Both the position numbers and the translations under genes were made by a program. From contig CAWIHB010000007.1 in the NCBI GenBank assembly GCA_963835775.1, positions 392,836-456,835 on the forward strand: a stretch of DNA of 64,000 bases. Reading direction: 5' to 3'. Under the pieces are notes generated by a model that ran no database searches, had not been told where the DNA came from, and saw only the letters and a program-made list of their open reading frames with translations. Every line of letters starts with the position of its first letter. The stretch's first letter is position 1. Source of the DNA: Palsa-504 sp963835775 (GTDB lineage Bacteria; Actinomycetota; Actinomycetes; Streptosporangiales; Streptosporangiaceae). Shown in pieces: positions 37,282-46,079 of the stretch.

Positions 37282-38838
37282 CTACCGCACGCTGGCGGCC
37301 AGGGTCGGCGGCTGGCGGGCCTGGCTGGCCTGCTCGAAGGCGTAGGCCAGCTCGAGCAGCCGCGGCTCGGTCCAGCGCGGCCCGAAGAAGGACACGCCGA
37401 CCGGCAGCCCGGACACCTGCCCGGCCGGCACCGTGATCGACGGGCAGCCGGCCACCGCGGCCGGGCCCGAGGTGTGGAACACGTCGTGATCGCCGAGCAC
37501 GTAGTCGGTCAGGCAGGCGGGGTTGGCGGTCAGGGCCAGCAGGGCCTCCAGCTTGTGCTCGGCCAGCGGCGCGGAGATGGCGGTCCGCGCCAGCCGGGTG
37601 GCCTCGCGCCGCGCGGCCAGGTAGCCGGGGTCGGCCAGGTCGCCGCTGGTCGCTTCGGCCTGCTCGAAGATCTCCTGGCCGAACCGGGACAGGACCAGGC
37701 CGGAGTTCCGCTTGTTGAAGTCGATCAGCTCGGCCAGGGTGCGGGGCACCGGCCCGGAGAAGCCGAACCCGGCGATGTAGTCCAGGTAGGCGTTGATCCC
37801 GTACTTGAACTCGTACTGGAGGGCGGCGAACTCCGGCTCGGGGATCTGGCCGGTGTCCGGCAGCGTCACCGGATCGGACACCACCGCGCCCTGCGCCTGC
37901 AGCGTGGCCAGCACCGTGTCGAGCACGGCGGCGGTGGCGGCGCCCGCCGGGGCCGACGGGTCCCGCCAGATACCCAGCCGCGCGCCGCCCAGGGCGGCGG
38001 CATCCAGGGCCCCCGGCTGGCCGGCCCGGATGCAGGCCAGCCTGGTCCGTTCGGCCAAATCCGCATCGGCCGAGGTGACGGGATCGGCGGGGTCGGCGGC
38101 GGCCAGGACGCCCAGCAGCGCCGCCGCGTCCGCGACGCAGGCCGTCATCGGCCCGGCGGTGTCCTGCACCGGTGAGATCGGCACGATCCCCTGCCGGCTG
38201 ATCAGGCCGGCGGTGGGCTTGAGGCCGACGATCCCGCAGGCGCTGGCCGGGCAGACGATCGAACCGTCGGTCTCGGTGCCGACCGCGACCGGGGCCAGCG
38301 CGGCGGCCACGCCCGCCGCCGAGCCCGAGCTCGAGCCGGACGGGTTGCGGTCCAGCGCGTAGGGGTTGGCGGTCTGGCCGCCGAGCGTGGACCAGCCGCT
38401 GGTCGAGTGGGTGGAGCGGAAGTTGGCCCACTCCGACAGGTTGGCCTTGCCGATGATGACCGCGCCCGCCGCGCGGAGCCTGCTGACCAGGAAGGCGTCG
38501 CTGGGCTCGGCCGACAGCAGCGCGGGCGATCCGGCCGTGGTGGGCATGCCTGCCACCTGGATGTTGTCCTTGACCAGCACCGGGATGCCGTCCAGCGGAC
38601 CGCGCGGGCCGCCCGCGGCGCGGGCCGCGTCGCTGGCCGCGGCCTCGGCCGCCGCGGCCAGGTTGACCGTGATGACCGCGTGCAGCGCCGGGTTCAGCCG
38701 GTCGATGCGCTGCAGGTAGAAGCCGGTCAGCGCGGCGGAGGTCAGCTCGCCCGAGGCCATCGCGGCCTGCAGGCCGGCCAGCGAGGCAGGGCCAGCGGGC
38801 AGGAGCGTGCCCGGGAGCACGTCACGGAAGTCCGGCAT
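37282..38838 (-). CDS. Amidase signature family hydrolase
   Basis: 518 residues from the ATG at 38838 (MPDFRDVLPGTLLPAGPASL); a much longer open frame upstream overlaps the IclR gene and is rejected. The Ser-cisSer-Lys triad is in place: lysine in GIPVLVKDNIQVAG, the Gly/Ser loop NPSGSSSGSAAGVAA and the nucleophile region VAVGTETDGSIVCP. The C-terminal CPSITVPAG...PVGVSFFGPRWTEPRLLELAYAFE matches the eukaryote-like amidase/peptide amidase subgroup. The substrate is unknown. The upstream IclR gene (44 bp away) probably controls it. Confidence 0.88.
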   Translation of the reverse strand: MPDFRDVLPGTLLPAGPASLAGLQAAMASGELTSAALTGFYLQRIDRLNPALHAVITVNLAAAAEAAASDAARAAGGPRGPLDGIPVLVKDNIQVAGMPTTAGSPALLSAEPSDAFLVSRLRAAGAVIIGKANLSEWANFRSTHSTSGWSTLGGQTANPYALDRNPSGSSSGSAAGVAAALAPVAVGTETDGSIVCPASACGIVGLKPTAGLISRQGIVPISPVQDTAGPMTACVADAAALLGVLAAADPADPVTSADADLAERTRLACIRAGQPGALDAAALGGARLGIWRDPSAPAGAATAAVLDTVLATLQAQGAVVSDPVTLPDTGQIPEPEFAALQYEFKYGINAYLDYIAGFGFSGPVPRTLAELIDFNKRNSGLVLSRFGQEIFEQAEATSGDLADPGYLAARREATRLARTAISAPLAEHKLEALLALTANPACLTDYVLGDHDVFHTSGPAAVAGCPSITVPAGQVSGLPVGVSFFGPRWTEPRLLELAYAFEQASQARQPPTLAASVR

Positions 38839-38882
38839 GCCGGACAGATTATCGCCGGGCCGGCCGGGGCGGGAGGGGCCGG

Positions 38883-39668
38883 TTACCGGCGCGCGGTGCG
38901 CAGGCCGTCGCTGATGCCCCGCGCGGCGGCGCGGACCTGGGTGACCAGCTGCTGCTGCAGCGGGGCGGGCGCCCGCACCAGCGGCGAGGGCACGGTGAGC
39001 ACGGCGACCATCCGCTTGCCCTGCAGCACCTGGGCCGAGGCGGCCCACACCCCGTCGTGAATCTCCTGCTCGCTGGTGGCCCAGCCGTCGCGGGCGGCGA
39101 TGGCGCACTTCTTCTCCAGCAGGGCGGCGGCCTCGGGATCGCGCTCGGCCAGCGGGGCCAGGTACTCCCGGCGCACCTCGGGTGACAGGCCGGACAGCAG
39201 CAGCCGGGCGCTGGCCCCGCGGTCGAGCGGCAGCGGCTGGCCGGGCTCGAACGAGATGCGCAGCCGCTGCGCCGACTGGACCCGGTGCACGCACACCGCG
39301 GACCGGCCGATCAACCGGACCAGGATCACCGTCTCGCCGGTCTGGCCGGCCAGGTCGCGCATGACCGGATCGGCGACGTCGATGATGGATTCCGCGGCCT
39401 CGGCCGCCCGGGCCAGCCCGATCAGCCGCGCGGACAGCCGGTAGCTGCCGCGCTCGTCGCCGGCCAGCAGCCCGGTCTCGCGCAGCAGCGTAATGTACCG
39501 GTAGACGCTGGGCAGCGCGATGCCGGTGGCCGCGGCCAGGTCGCGCGCGGTCAGGGTGTTCTTGTCCGCCGAGAAGGCCAGCATCAGGGCCAGGACCCGG
39601 CGGGCTCCCTCGCAGCCGTGCGCGGCATTGGCTTCCGGTGGCATCTTGACAGCCGAAGCTCTGGCCAT
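38883..39668 (-). CDS. IclR-family transcriptional regulator
   Basis: 261 residues. The N-terminal winged helix (RRVLALMLAFSADKNTLTAR then ATGIALPSVYRYITLLRETG) is followed by the IclR effector domain (DLAGQTGETVILVRLIGRSA, GQPLPLDRGASARLLLSGL, then AVLTVPSPL near the end). It most likely regulates the downstream amidase in response to a small aromatic or amide compound. A dyad, accaaaattggt at 39745-39756, lies upstream of its start. Confidence 0.88.
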   Translation of the reverse strand: MARASAVKMPPEANAAHGCEGARRVLALMLAFSADKNTLTARDLAAATGIALPSVYRYITLLRETGLLAGDERGSYRLSARLIGLARAAEAAESIIDVADPVMRDLAGQTGETVILVRLIGRSAVCVHRVQSAQRLRISFEPGQPLPLDRGASARLLLSGLSPEVRREYLAPLAERDPEAAALLEKKCAIAARDGWATSEQEIHDGVWAASAQVLQGKRMVAVLTVPSPLVRAPAPLQQQLVTQVRAAARGISDGLRTARR

Positions 39669-39744
39669 GGGACCCTTCTCAGATGGTCAGAATATGACTA
39701 TCGCCGGATGATAACGACGTTTGATGTATACAGTCAACGCGTGT

Positions 39745-39756
39745 ACCAAAATTGGT
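39745..39756. promoter_or_regulatory. Possible IclR operator upstream of iclR-amidase
   Basis: accaa-aa-ttggt, a perfect 5-bp dyad, lies in an AT-rich stretch (39690-39780) between the IclR start and the next gene. A second partial dyad, gtatacagtcaacgcgtgtac, overlaps it. Assignment is by position only. Confidence 0.35.
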
Positions 39757-39792
39757 GCGAATTAACAGCGAAATAAGCATAGTCCGGGCGCT

Positions 39793-40494
39793 CTAGGGGA
39801 CCAGCAGGCGGGCGCCGGCGGCCAGGGCCGCGGCCGAGACCAGCAGGAACAGGGCCGTCCACACGCCGCTGGAGACCCTGGTCAGCTGGCCGAGCTGGTC
39901 GGCGTCGGTGACCCCGCGGCGGTAGCGCCGGCGGCGGGTCAGCTCGAGCACCGGCCGCATCCCGCCGAACAGCAGGAACCACACGGCCAGGTAGCCGAAG
40001 CCGGCCTGCACCGCGGCGGAGGCGTAATAGCTGATCGCGAACACCCCGCCCGCGGTGACCAGCACGGCCAGCGCGCCGAACGCGTTGCGGATGGCCAGCA
40101 AGGTCGCGGCCAGCAGGACCAGGGCCAGCCACAGCATGGCGGTCTCGTGCCCCGCGGCCAGCAGAGCGGCCGCGCCCGCGCCCAGCAGGGGCGGGGCCAG
40201 GTAACCGGCCGCCGCGGTGGCCACCAGGCCGGGGCCGTGCCGCTTGCCCCGCGAGTAGGTCACCCCGGAGCTGTCCGCGTGCAGCCTGATCCCCTCCAGG
40301 CGCCGCCCGGACAGCACCGACACCAGCGCGTGCCCGCCCTCGTGCGCGATCGTGATCACCTTCCCGGCCATCCGCCAGCTGCCGTTGCTGGTCACGATGA
40401 TCAGGGCGGCCAGCGCGGTCGCGCCGATGAGCCAGGCGGGCGGCAGCGGCTGACTGCCAGACACCCGCTCCCAGAGCCGGTCCAGGACGTTCAT
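39793..40494 (-). CDS. M50B-like membrane metalloprotease-type protein
   Basis: 233 residues from the ATG at 40494, which overlaps the stop of the frameshifted CPBP gene (ATGA). A zinc-protease motif HEGGH occurs early (ITIAHEGGHALVSVLSGRRL), followed by LHADSSGVTYSRG and five or so hydrophobic segments (AAAGYLAPPLLGAGAAALLA and others). This fits the actinobacterial M50B-like family, predicted site-2-type proteases whose substrates are unknown. It is coupled to a CPBP-family protease-like gene. Confidence 0.8.
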   Translation of the reverse strand: MNVLDRLWERVSGSQPLPPAWLIGATALAALIIVTSNGSWRMAGKVITIAHEGGHALVSVLSGRRLEGIRLHADSSGVTYSRGKRHGPGLVATAAAGYLAPPLLGAGAAALLAAGHETAMLWLALVLLAATLLAIRNAFGALAVLVTAGGVFAISYYASAAVQAGFGYLAVWFLLFGGMRPVLELTRRRRYRRGVTDADQLGQLTRVSSGVWTALFLLVSAAALAAGARLLVP

Positions 40495-41415
40495 GGCGCC
40501 GGCAGCCAGGACACGTGGCCGGCCAGCAACGCGTAGCCGACGAAGGTGACGGCGTCGATCAGGAAATGCGCGATGAACAGCGGGGTGACCCGGCCCCACC
40601 GGCGGTACAGGTAGGCGAAGATGGCGCCCATGACCGCGTTGCCGAGGAACGCGCCCGCGCCCTGGTACAGGTGGTAGGAACCGCGGATGACCGCGCTGAG
40701 GGCGATGGCCCGGGACGGCCTGACCCCAAGCTTGTCCAGCCAGGCTCATCAGGTAGCCGACCACGATGATCTCTTCCACGGCGGCGTTCTGCGCGGCGGA
40801 CAGCAGCAGCACCGGGATGCGCCACCAGATGACCGGCAGGCTCTCGGCCACGACGTTCAGCTCGACGCCCAGGTGATAGGCGGCCAGGTACAGGGCCAGG
40901 CCCGAGCCGCCGATCACCGCGGCCAGCAGCGCGCCCCGGCCCAGGTCCTGGACCGGGTGGCGGGCGTCCAGGCCGATGTCGGCGGGCCCCTCCCCCGCCC
41001 GGGCCAGCAGGTAGAACACCATCAGCACCGGGGCCAGGGCCAGGGCGATGTTGAGCAGCTGCAGGAACAGGCCGAACAGCGGACGACCGGGCGCCAGCGT
41101 GCCGTTGAGCACCGCGGCCTGACTGCTCAGCGACTGTTTGGCCGTCAGCGAGCCGATGTACGAGACCAGGGCGTACAGGCCGCTGCCGCCCAGGGAGATG
41201 GCGAAGACGGCGACGATCTCCCAGCGCAGCAGCCTGGGGGGCGGCAGGCAAAGAACCGCAGCGGCGGCGGGCGGTGGCGCCGGCGCGACGCTGAGTCCGG
41301 ACGGCGCCGGCGCGGCAGCGGGCGGCGGCGCCGGCGCGGCGGCGGGCGGTGGCGCCGGCGCGGCGCTGAGTCCGGGCGTTCCCGCCCGCGGGCTCGTCGA
41401 GGTCTCGTCCGTCAT
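40491..41415 (-). pseudogene. CPBP-family intramembrane metalloprotease, frameshifted
   Basis: The first 225 codons give a Pro/Ala repeat-rich N-terminus, several membrane helices and the glutamate motif AAVEEIIVVGYLMS. The frame is then lost. One base later (near 40740) the expected sequence resumes as WLDKLGVRPSRAIALSAVIR, then GSYHLYQGAGAFLGNA and WGRVTPLFIAHFLIDAVTF, ending at a TGA that overlaps the next ATG. One extra base explains the total length (308 codons plus 1). The EExxx, HxxxG and HFxxD motifs of CPBP (Abi-type) proteases are all present once the frame is corrected. Confidence 0.8.
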
Positions 41416-41450
41416 GGTCCTTCAGTATCGCCCGATTCCGGCCGTGCCAC

Positions 41451-41525
41451 GCCCAGCCCGATAGCCCAGCCCGATAGCCCAGCCCGATAGCCCAGCCCGA
41501 TAGCCCAGCCCGTTAGCCCAGCCCC
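41451..41525. repeat. 13-bp tandem repeat upstream of the CPBP gene
   Basis: The unit gcccagcccgata is repeated four times exactly, then once with gtta, then partially. It lies 36 bp upstream of the CPBP start and about 60 bp before the divergent membrane-protein gene, so it could vary promoter spacing for either. Confidence 0.9.
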
Positions 41526-41586
41526 CGGCGAGCAACTAAGCTCTATAGGTCATCACCGCACCGGCGCTCAGCTAGCAGAGGTCACC

Positions 41587-42078
41587 ATGTACCAGCCCTA
41601 TCCGTCCAGCGGCAAGCCCGTCGACGAGGTGCGGCCTCCGGCTCCCCAGCCGGTGCTGCAGGCGGTCAAGCTCATGTACGTGGGCGCCGCGGTCAGCACG
41701 GTCAGCCTGGTCATCTCGCTGGCCGACATCAGCGGCACCAAGTCCGCGATCAGGAAGGCCCGCCCTACCTGGACCGCCGCCCAGGTCAACCAATTCGACA
41801 GGTTCATCATCAGCGCGGCCATCGTGTCCGGCGTGGTGGGGATCGCGCTGTGGCTGTGGATGGCCCGGGCGAACGGCCAGGGCAAGAACTGGGCCCGCAT
41901 CCTGTCCACGGTCCTGTTCGGCCTGACTACCCTGGACCTGATCGGCGTGTTCATCCAGCCCAAGACGCTGCTGGACCTGATTTTCCCGGTGCTGACCTGG
42001 CTGGTCGGCTTGGGCGCGGTGTGGCTGCTGTGGCGGCCGGACTCGACCGCGTTCTTCAAGTCCGGGGCCAGGGTGTGA
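41587..42078 (+). CDS. Small four-helix membrane protein of unknown function
   Basis: 163 residues: a proline-rich cytoplasmic N-terminus (MYQPYPSSGKPVDEVRPPAP) and four hydrophobic segments (e.g. GAAVSTVSLVISLADI, IISAAIVSGVVGIALWLWMA, PVLTWLVGLGAVWLLW), with loop residues TWTAAQVNQFDRF. Similar small proteins are widespread in streptomycetes without known function. Its stop overlaps the GTG start of the downstream gene. Confidence 0.7.
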   Translation: MYQPYPSSGKPVDEVRPPAPQPVLQAVKLMYVGAAVSTVSLVISLADISGTKSAIRKARPTWTAAQVNQFDRFIISAAIVSGVVGIALWLWMARANGQGKNWARILSTVLFGLTTLDLIGVFIQPKTLLDLIFPVLTWLVGLGAVWLLWRPDSTAFFKSGARV

Positions 42079-42929
42079 TCATCTACTCCGCCGTCCCGAC
42101 GCTGTTCGCGGCGGACGGCGAGGTCGACCGGGAGGCCAACCGCGCGCTGTACAAGGTGGTCGCCGGGCAGCTGGACGGGCTGTTCGTGGCCGGGACCACG
42201 GGCGAGTTCCCGGCCCTGGACGACACCGAGCGGCTGACCCTGTTCGAGCTGGCCCTGGCCGAGGCGGGTCCTGGCCGGGTGATCGCGCACATCGGCGCGC
42301 CGGACGCCCGGCATTCGGCCCGGCTGGCCCGGGCCGCGGCGGCGCTCGGCGTGACCAAGATCGCGGCCATCACGCCCTACTACCTGCCGGCCAGGCCCGA
42401 TGAGCTGGTGGCCCACTTCTGCCGGATCAAGGACGCCGCGCCGGACCAGGAACTGTACTCCTACATTTTTCCCGAACGGACCGGCCTGCACGTGTCCCCC
42501 GACGTCTTCGCCCGGCTGGCGGAGGCCGCGCAGCTGGCTGGGGCCAAAGCCAGCGGCGCGGCCGCGGCCGAGCTGGCCGGCTACGCCGCGGCCGCGCCGG
42601 GCGCGCGGATCTTCTCCGGGAACGACTCGAACCCGGCCGCGGTGCTGGCCGCCGGCGGGGCCGGGGTGGTCTCGGGCCGCAGCGGTGCCTGGCCCGAGGT
42701 GTACGGCGCGATCGCCGCCGCGCTGGCCGCGGGCGAGTTCGACGCCGCCGCCCGGCACCAGCAGCGGCTGGACCGGATCGTCGCCCTGGGAGCCAGCATC
42801 GGCCGGGTCAAGCACGTGCTGCAGCTGCGCGGCCGGGGCGGCAGCACGGCCCGGATGACCGTCGACCCGCCGGATGCGACCACCGCCGCCGCCCTCGCCG
42901 AGCTGGTCGCCGGGCTTCCCGCCGCCTGA
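42075..42929 (+). CDS. DapA-family (dihydrodipicolinate synthase-like) lyase/aldolase
   Basis: 284 residues from the GTG at 42075, overlapping the previous stop (GTGA). The TIM-barrel Schiff-base lysine is K158 in LAGAKASGA, the hydroxyl partner is in ITPYYLPA (Y102/Y103), and the substrate-binding loop GLFVAGTTGEFPAL matches the family's GTTGE. The usual GxKD around the lysine is GAKAS, so the substrate is probably not that of authentic DapA; a 2-oxo-acid aldolase or lyase is likely. The end converges on a terminator at 43042-43076. Confidence 0.85.
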   Translation: MIIYSAVPTLFAADGEVDREANRALYKVVAGQLDGLFVAGTTGEFPALDDTERLTLFELALAEAGPGRVIAHIGAPDARHSARLARAAAALGVTKIAAITPYYLPARPDELVAHFCRIKDAAPDQELYSYIFPERTGLHVSPDVFARLAEAAQLAGAKASGAAAAELAGYAAAAPGARIFSGNDSNPAAVLAAGGAGVVSGRSGAWPEVYGAIAAALAAGEFDAAARHQQRLDRIVALGASIGRVKHVLQLRGRGGSTARMTVDPPDATTAAALAELVAGLPAA

Positions 42930-43041
42930 GCCGCTTGTTCACTTCGCGTCCGTTATTCGCTGCTTTTAGTCGCGTCTCTTATTTGCGCCTGTTCGCGTCT
43001 GGTCGCGTCAACCAACGGCCGGGGCAGCGCGTCATCTGTAG

Positions 43042-43076
43042 TAGAGGTCCGGCGTTAGCGGGGCGCCGGACCTCTA
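43042..43076. terminator. Bidirectional hairpin terminator
   Basis: tagaggtccggcg (43042-43054) and cgccggacctcta (43064-43076) pair perfectly over 13 bp around a 9-base loop. It lies between the convergent DapA-like and phosphotransferase genes. There is no long T-run, as is common in high-GC actinomycetes. The rest of 42930-43188 contains a few gcgtc/gttcgcgtc repeats and no gene. Confidence 0.75.
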
Positions 43077-43188
43077 TCAGCTCGGTGATCGTGCGGGTGC
43101 CGGGCTGCAGGCCCGGCGAGAGCGGGGCACCGGACAGCTGGCCGGTGCGAGCGGGGCGCCGGGTCTGTTCAGGTTCAGGACATGGTGG

Positions 43189-44273
43189 TCACGACAGCGT
43201 GTCGAGCACCTCGTGGGCCCGGGCGATGAGCACAGGCACGGCCGGGCCCTCATGCTCGAAGCCCTCGCCTACCGTCTTGCGCTGCAGGTAGCGGGCGTGG
43301 ATGCCCTCCAGCACCACGGCCAGCTTGAAGTAGCCGAACGCCATGTAGTAGCCGATCAGGGAGACGTCGCGCCCAGTGCGGCTGGCGTACTCGGCGGCGA
43401 ACTGCGCTCGGGTCCAGAACCCGGGGGTCACGGTGGCGTCGGTCGACACCCCGTTCGGCCCGGCCGGGACGCCGCCCGGGTTGAGCCAGCCTTCCTCGCC
43501 CGGGTCGGTCCAGTAGACCAGGGTCAGGCCCAGGTCGGCCAGCGGGTCGCCCAGGGTGGCCATCTCCCAGTCCACCACGGCCGTGATCTGCGGTCGCGGA
43601 TCCAGCGTCACCAGCGCGTTGTCCAGCCGGTAGTCCCCGTGCACCAGGGTCACGTCGCCCTCGGCGGGCAGCGCGGCGGTCAGCCGCTGCACCAGCCGGT
43701 CGTAGCCGGGCATCTCCCTGGTGGCCGACAGCTGCCACTGCCGCTGCCACCGGTCGAGCTGGCGCCGCAGGTAGCCGGTGCCGCGGCCGAGGTCGCCGAG
43801 CCCGACCGCCTCGACGTCCACGCCGTGGATCGCGGCCAGCATGTCGGCCAGGCACCGCGACAGCTCGGCGGCCTGCTCCCTGGTCAGCACGGCGGTGTCG
43901 GCCCGGGCCCGCATGACCACGCCGGGCACGAACTCCATCACGTAGAAGGGCGCGCCGATCACGCTCTCGTCGGTGCAGGGCGCCACCAGCGGGGCGACCG
44001 GCACCGGGGTGCCGGCCAGCGCGGCCAAGACACGGTACTCGCGCGTCATGTCGTGGGCGGTGGGCAGCACGTGGCCGAGCGGCGGCCGCCGCAGCACCAG
44101 CAGCCGGGTCCCGGCCGGCCCGAGACCTCAAGCCGGTAGGTCAGGTTCGACCGGCCGCCCGCGATGAGCTGGATGCCGGTGAGCTGAACCGGACCGGCGC
44201 TGAGCTGGTCGTTCAGCCAGTTAGTCAGGCGTGCCGGGCTGTCGATGCCAGGCGGAGTGTCGGTGACGGTCAT
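43189..44273 (-). pseudogene. Aminoglycoside-phosphotransferase-family kinase, frameshifted
   Basis: The N-terminal frame reads MTVTDTPPGIDSPARLTNWL then GGRSNLTYRLEVSG, the nucleotide-binding start. About 44120 it shifts and continues LRRPPLGHVLPTAHDMTREY, with APFYVMEFVPG, the catalytic Brenner motif VHGDYRLDN and the metal motif VVDWEMATLGDPLADLG. These features define the ACAD10/FadE36-like APH group, which phosphorylates small molecules or hydroxyacyl-CoA rather than antibiotics. A single-base loss (1085 bp total) explains the break. Confidence 0.8.
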
Positions 44274-44409
44274 GCCCTACCGCTCAGTAGAAACGGACAG
44301 AATGCAAAATCCTAACGCGCGGACCTATGGACTAATCACTGACGCTGACGTAAGCAGAGGTTGGGAGCTAGAAGGTCTAGACCGTTTTCGATCTTCAGGG
44401 AGGGACCCT

Positions 44410-45128
44410 GTGGCTGACGCGTGGATGCCTGGCGCGAGGTGCATCCGGTCCGCGACTGACGGGGGTCAATTGGGGGGAGGGGCGCCGCGAGCGGTCTGGA
44501 TGATCCTCGGAGCCGATCCGCGAGTGGTGTCGGTGTGGTCGGCCGCGCAGCGGCTGAACCAGGAGAACCGCCCTTGTCATCTGGTCTGGGATCCGCTGAC
44601 CGGCGACATCGCGCAGCTGCTGCCCATCGTCAGGGCCGGCCGGGCGCTCGGCACCCCCGAGGACCTGGAATACGCGCCCGACCTGCTGCCGCACCACCAG
44701 GCAGGCGTCAACCGCGAAGGCCGGCTGTGCGTGCAGATCGGGGTGCTGGGCACAGCCAGGGACCCGTTCACCAACTACCAGATGCTCGGGCTGGGCGACA
44801 TCCTCGGCTGGCTCGACTCCTGGCAGATCCCACGGCGCTGGCCGGCCGGGCGCCGGCCCCGTACCGGCAGGCCGCCCGGCCGCGCAGCCGGGCCCGGTGG
44901 GCACTGGGCGGGCACTTCGGCGCGTCGCAGGTGCCTGACTGTCACAGCATCGGTCCCGGCGGGATCGACATCGACCAGATCGTCGGCACCGACGCCATTG
45001 GCCGCCGCGAACTCCCCCAGCCGGCGCTGGCCGCGCCTTCCCCGGGCAGGCCGATCCCCATCCGCCTGGGCCCGCGCACGGGTCACGAGATGAGATCCGC
45101 CGCTGCCCTCAGCGCCGCCGGCCGCTGA
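44410..45128 (+). pseudogene. N-acetylmuramoyl-L-alanine amidase-like protein, frameshifted
   Basis: The GTG at 44410 follows a strong agggaggg. The first frame encodes VADAWMPGARCIRS, APRAVWMILGADPRVV, then LVWDPLTGDIAQLLPIVRAG and a VNREGRLCVQIGVLG segment. This is the layout of actinomycete PGRP/amidase-like proteins (usually with a VWH metal ligand, here VWM). Near 44850 the frame changes and continues PAPYRQAARPRSRARWALGG, then HFGASQVPDCHSIGPGGIDI, which restores the terminal histidine motif. The missing base and the unusual VWM make activity doubtful. Confidence 0.6.
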
Positions 45129-45150
45129 CTCTCGTTTCGGGCGTCACCGA

Positions 45151-45210
45151 AACGACGTCGTTGTGACGGCGATGTCGTCCGGTGCGCGTGGTTGTGACAA
45201 CGACGTCGTT
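45151..45210. promoter_or_regulatory. Pair of 12-bp palindromes upstream of the flavin-binding gene
   Basis: aacgacgtcgtt occurs exactly at 45151-45162 and 45199-45210, 48 bp apart. The first is nested in a wider dyad (cgtcac ... gtgacg). They lie 134-193 bp before the start at 45344, a plausible operator pair for an unknown regulator. The rest of 45129-45343 shows no gene. Confidence 0.5.
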
Positions 45211-45343
45211 GCGCGGATCGCCGGAAGCGGACAGGTGGTGACGACAAGGCAGGCGGGGCGAATGTTTCCTGCGGCAGCTCGAGGCTCGCTCCGACGGTAG
45301 CTGAGCGCCAGCCCGGAAGGAATCGGGCGTACGGTGATGGACC

Positions 45344-45997
45344 ATGAGCGCGCCTGACCTCTCCAGCACCCCGCGTACCGCACTGCAGCGGCATCGCGAA
45401 CGGGGCCGCACCGATCGCGACGACCTGCACGCCGTGCTCGACGCCGGCCTGATCTGCCACCTGGGCGTGATCGAGGATGGCGTGCCGCGGGTGCTGCCGA
45501 CCGGGTACGGGCGGCTGGGTGACCTGCTTTACCTGCACGGGTCGTCGGCCAATGCGACCCTGCTGGCGGGCAGCGGCCAGGAGGTGTGCGTCACCGTCAC
45601 GCACCTGGACGGGCTGGTCTGCGCGCGTTCGGTGTTCAACCACTCGATGAACTACCGCAGCGCCATGGTCTACGGCGTAGCCTGGCTGGTCACCGATCCG
45701 GCCGAGAAGCTGCTGGCGCTGCGCACCATCACCGAGCACCTCGCCCCCGGCCAGTGGTCCTACGCCCGGCAGCCGGACAAGAAGGAGCTGGCCGCCACCT
45801 CGGTGCTGGCGCTGCCGCTGGCCGAGGCCTCGGTGAAGATCCGCACCGGCGGCCCGGTCGACGAGCCGGAGGACGAGGCGCTGGACGTGTGGGCCGGGGT
45901 GGTGCCGGTCACGTCGGCCTTCGGGGTGCCGGAATCTGACGCCGGGCTGCGGCCGGGCATCGGGGTCCCCGAGCACATTGCGCACCGGCCGTGCTAG
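45344..45997 (+). CDS. Pyridoxamine 5'-phosphate oxidase-family flavin-binding protein
   Basis: 217 residues. A split-barrel FMN-binding fold is suggested by LDAGLICHLGVIEDGVPRVL, then PTGYGRLGDLLYLHGSSANA and VCVTVTHLDGLVCARSVFNH SMNYRSAMVYG. This is the NimA/flavin-nucleotide-binding subgroup, many of which bind FMN or F420 and reduce or sequester small molecules. The substrate is unknown. It is a single gene with a palindrome-bearing promoter region. Confidence 0.82.
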   Translation: MSAPDLSSTPRTALQRHRERGRTDRDDLHAVLDAGLICHLGVIEDGVPRVLPTGYGRLGDLLYLHGSSANATLLAGSGQEVCVTVTHLDGLVCARSVFNHSMNYRSAMVYGVAWLVTDPAEKLLALRTITEHLAPGQWSYARQPDKKELAATSVLALPLAEASVKIRTGGPVDEPEDEALDVWAGVVPVTSAFGVPESDAGLRPGIGVPEHIAHRPC

Positions 45998-46079
45998 GCG
46001 TTCCCGGCTGGTCAGTGGGCCGTCGCCGCTGGGCGGGCCGCACCGTTCTGGCCACGCGAGTCGGCCGAGGCCGTACGCT

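Noticed and set aside
43189..44273. Aminoglycoside resistance kinase
   Set aside because: Although the Brenner motif is shared, the flanking sequence matches the ACAD10/FadE36-like group of metabolic kinases, and the frame is broken.
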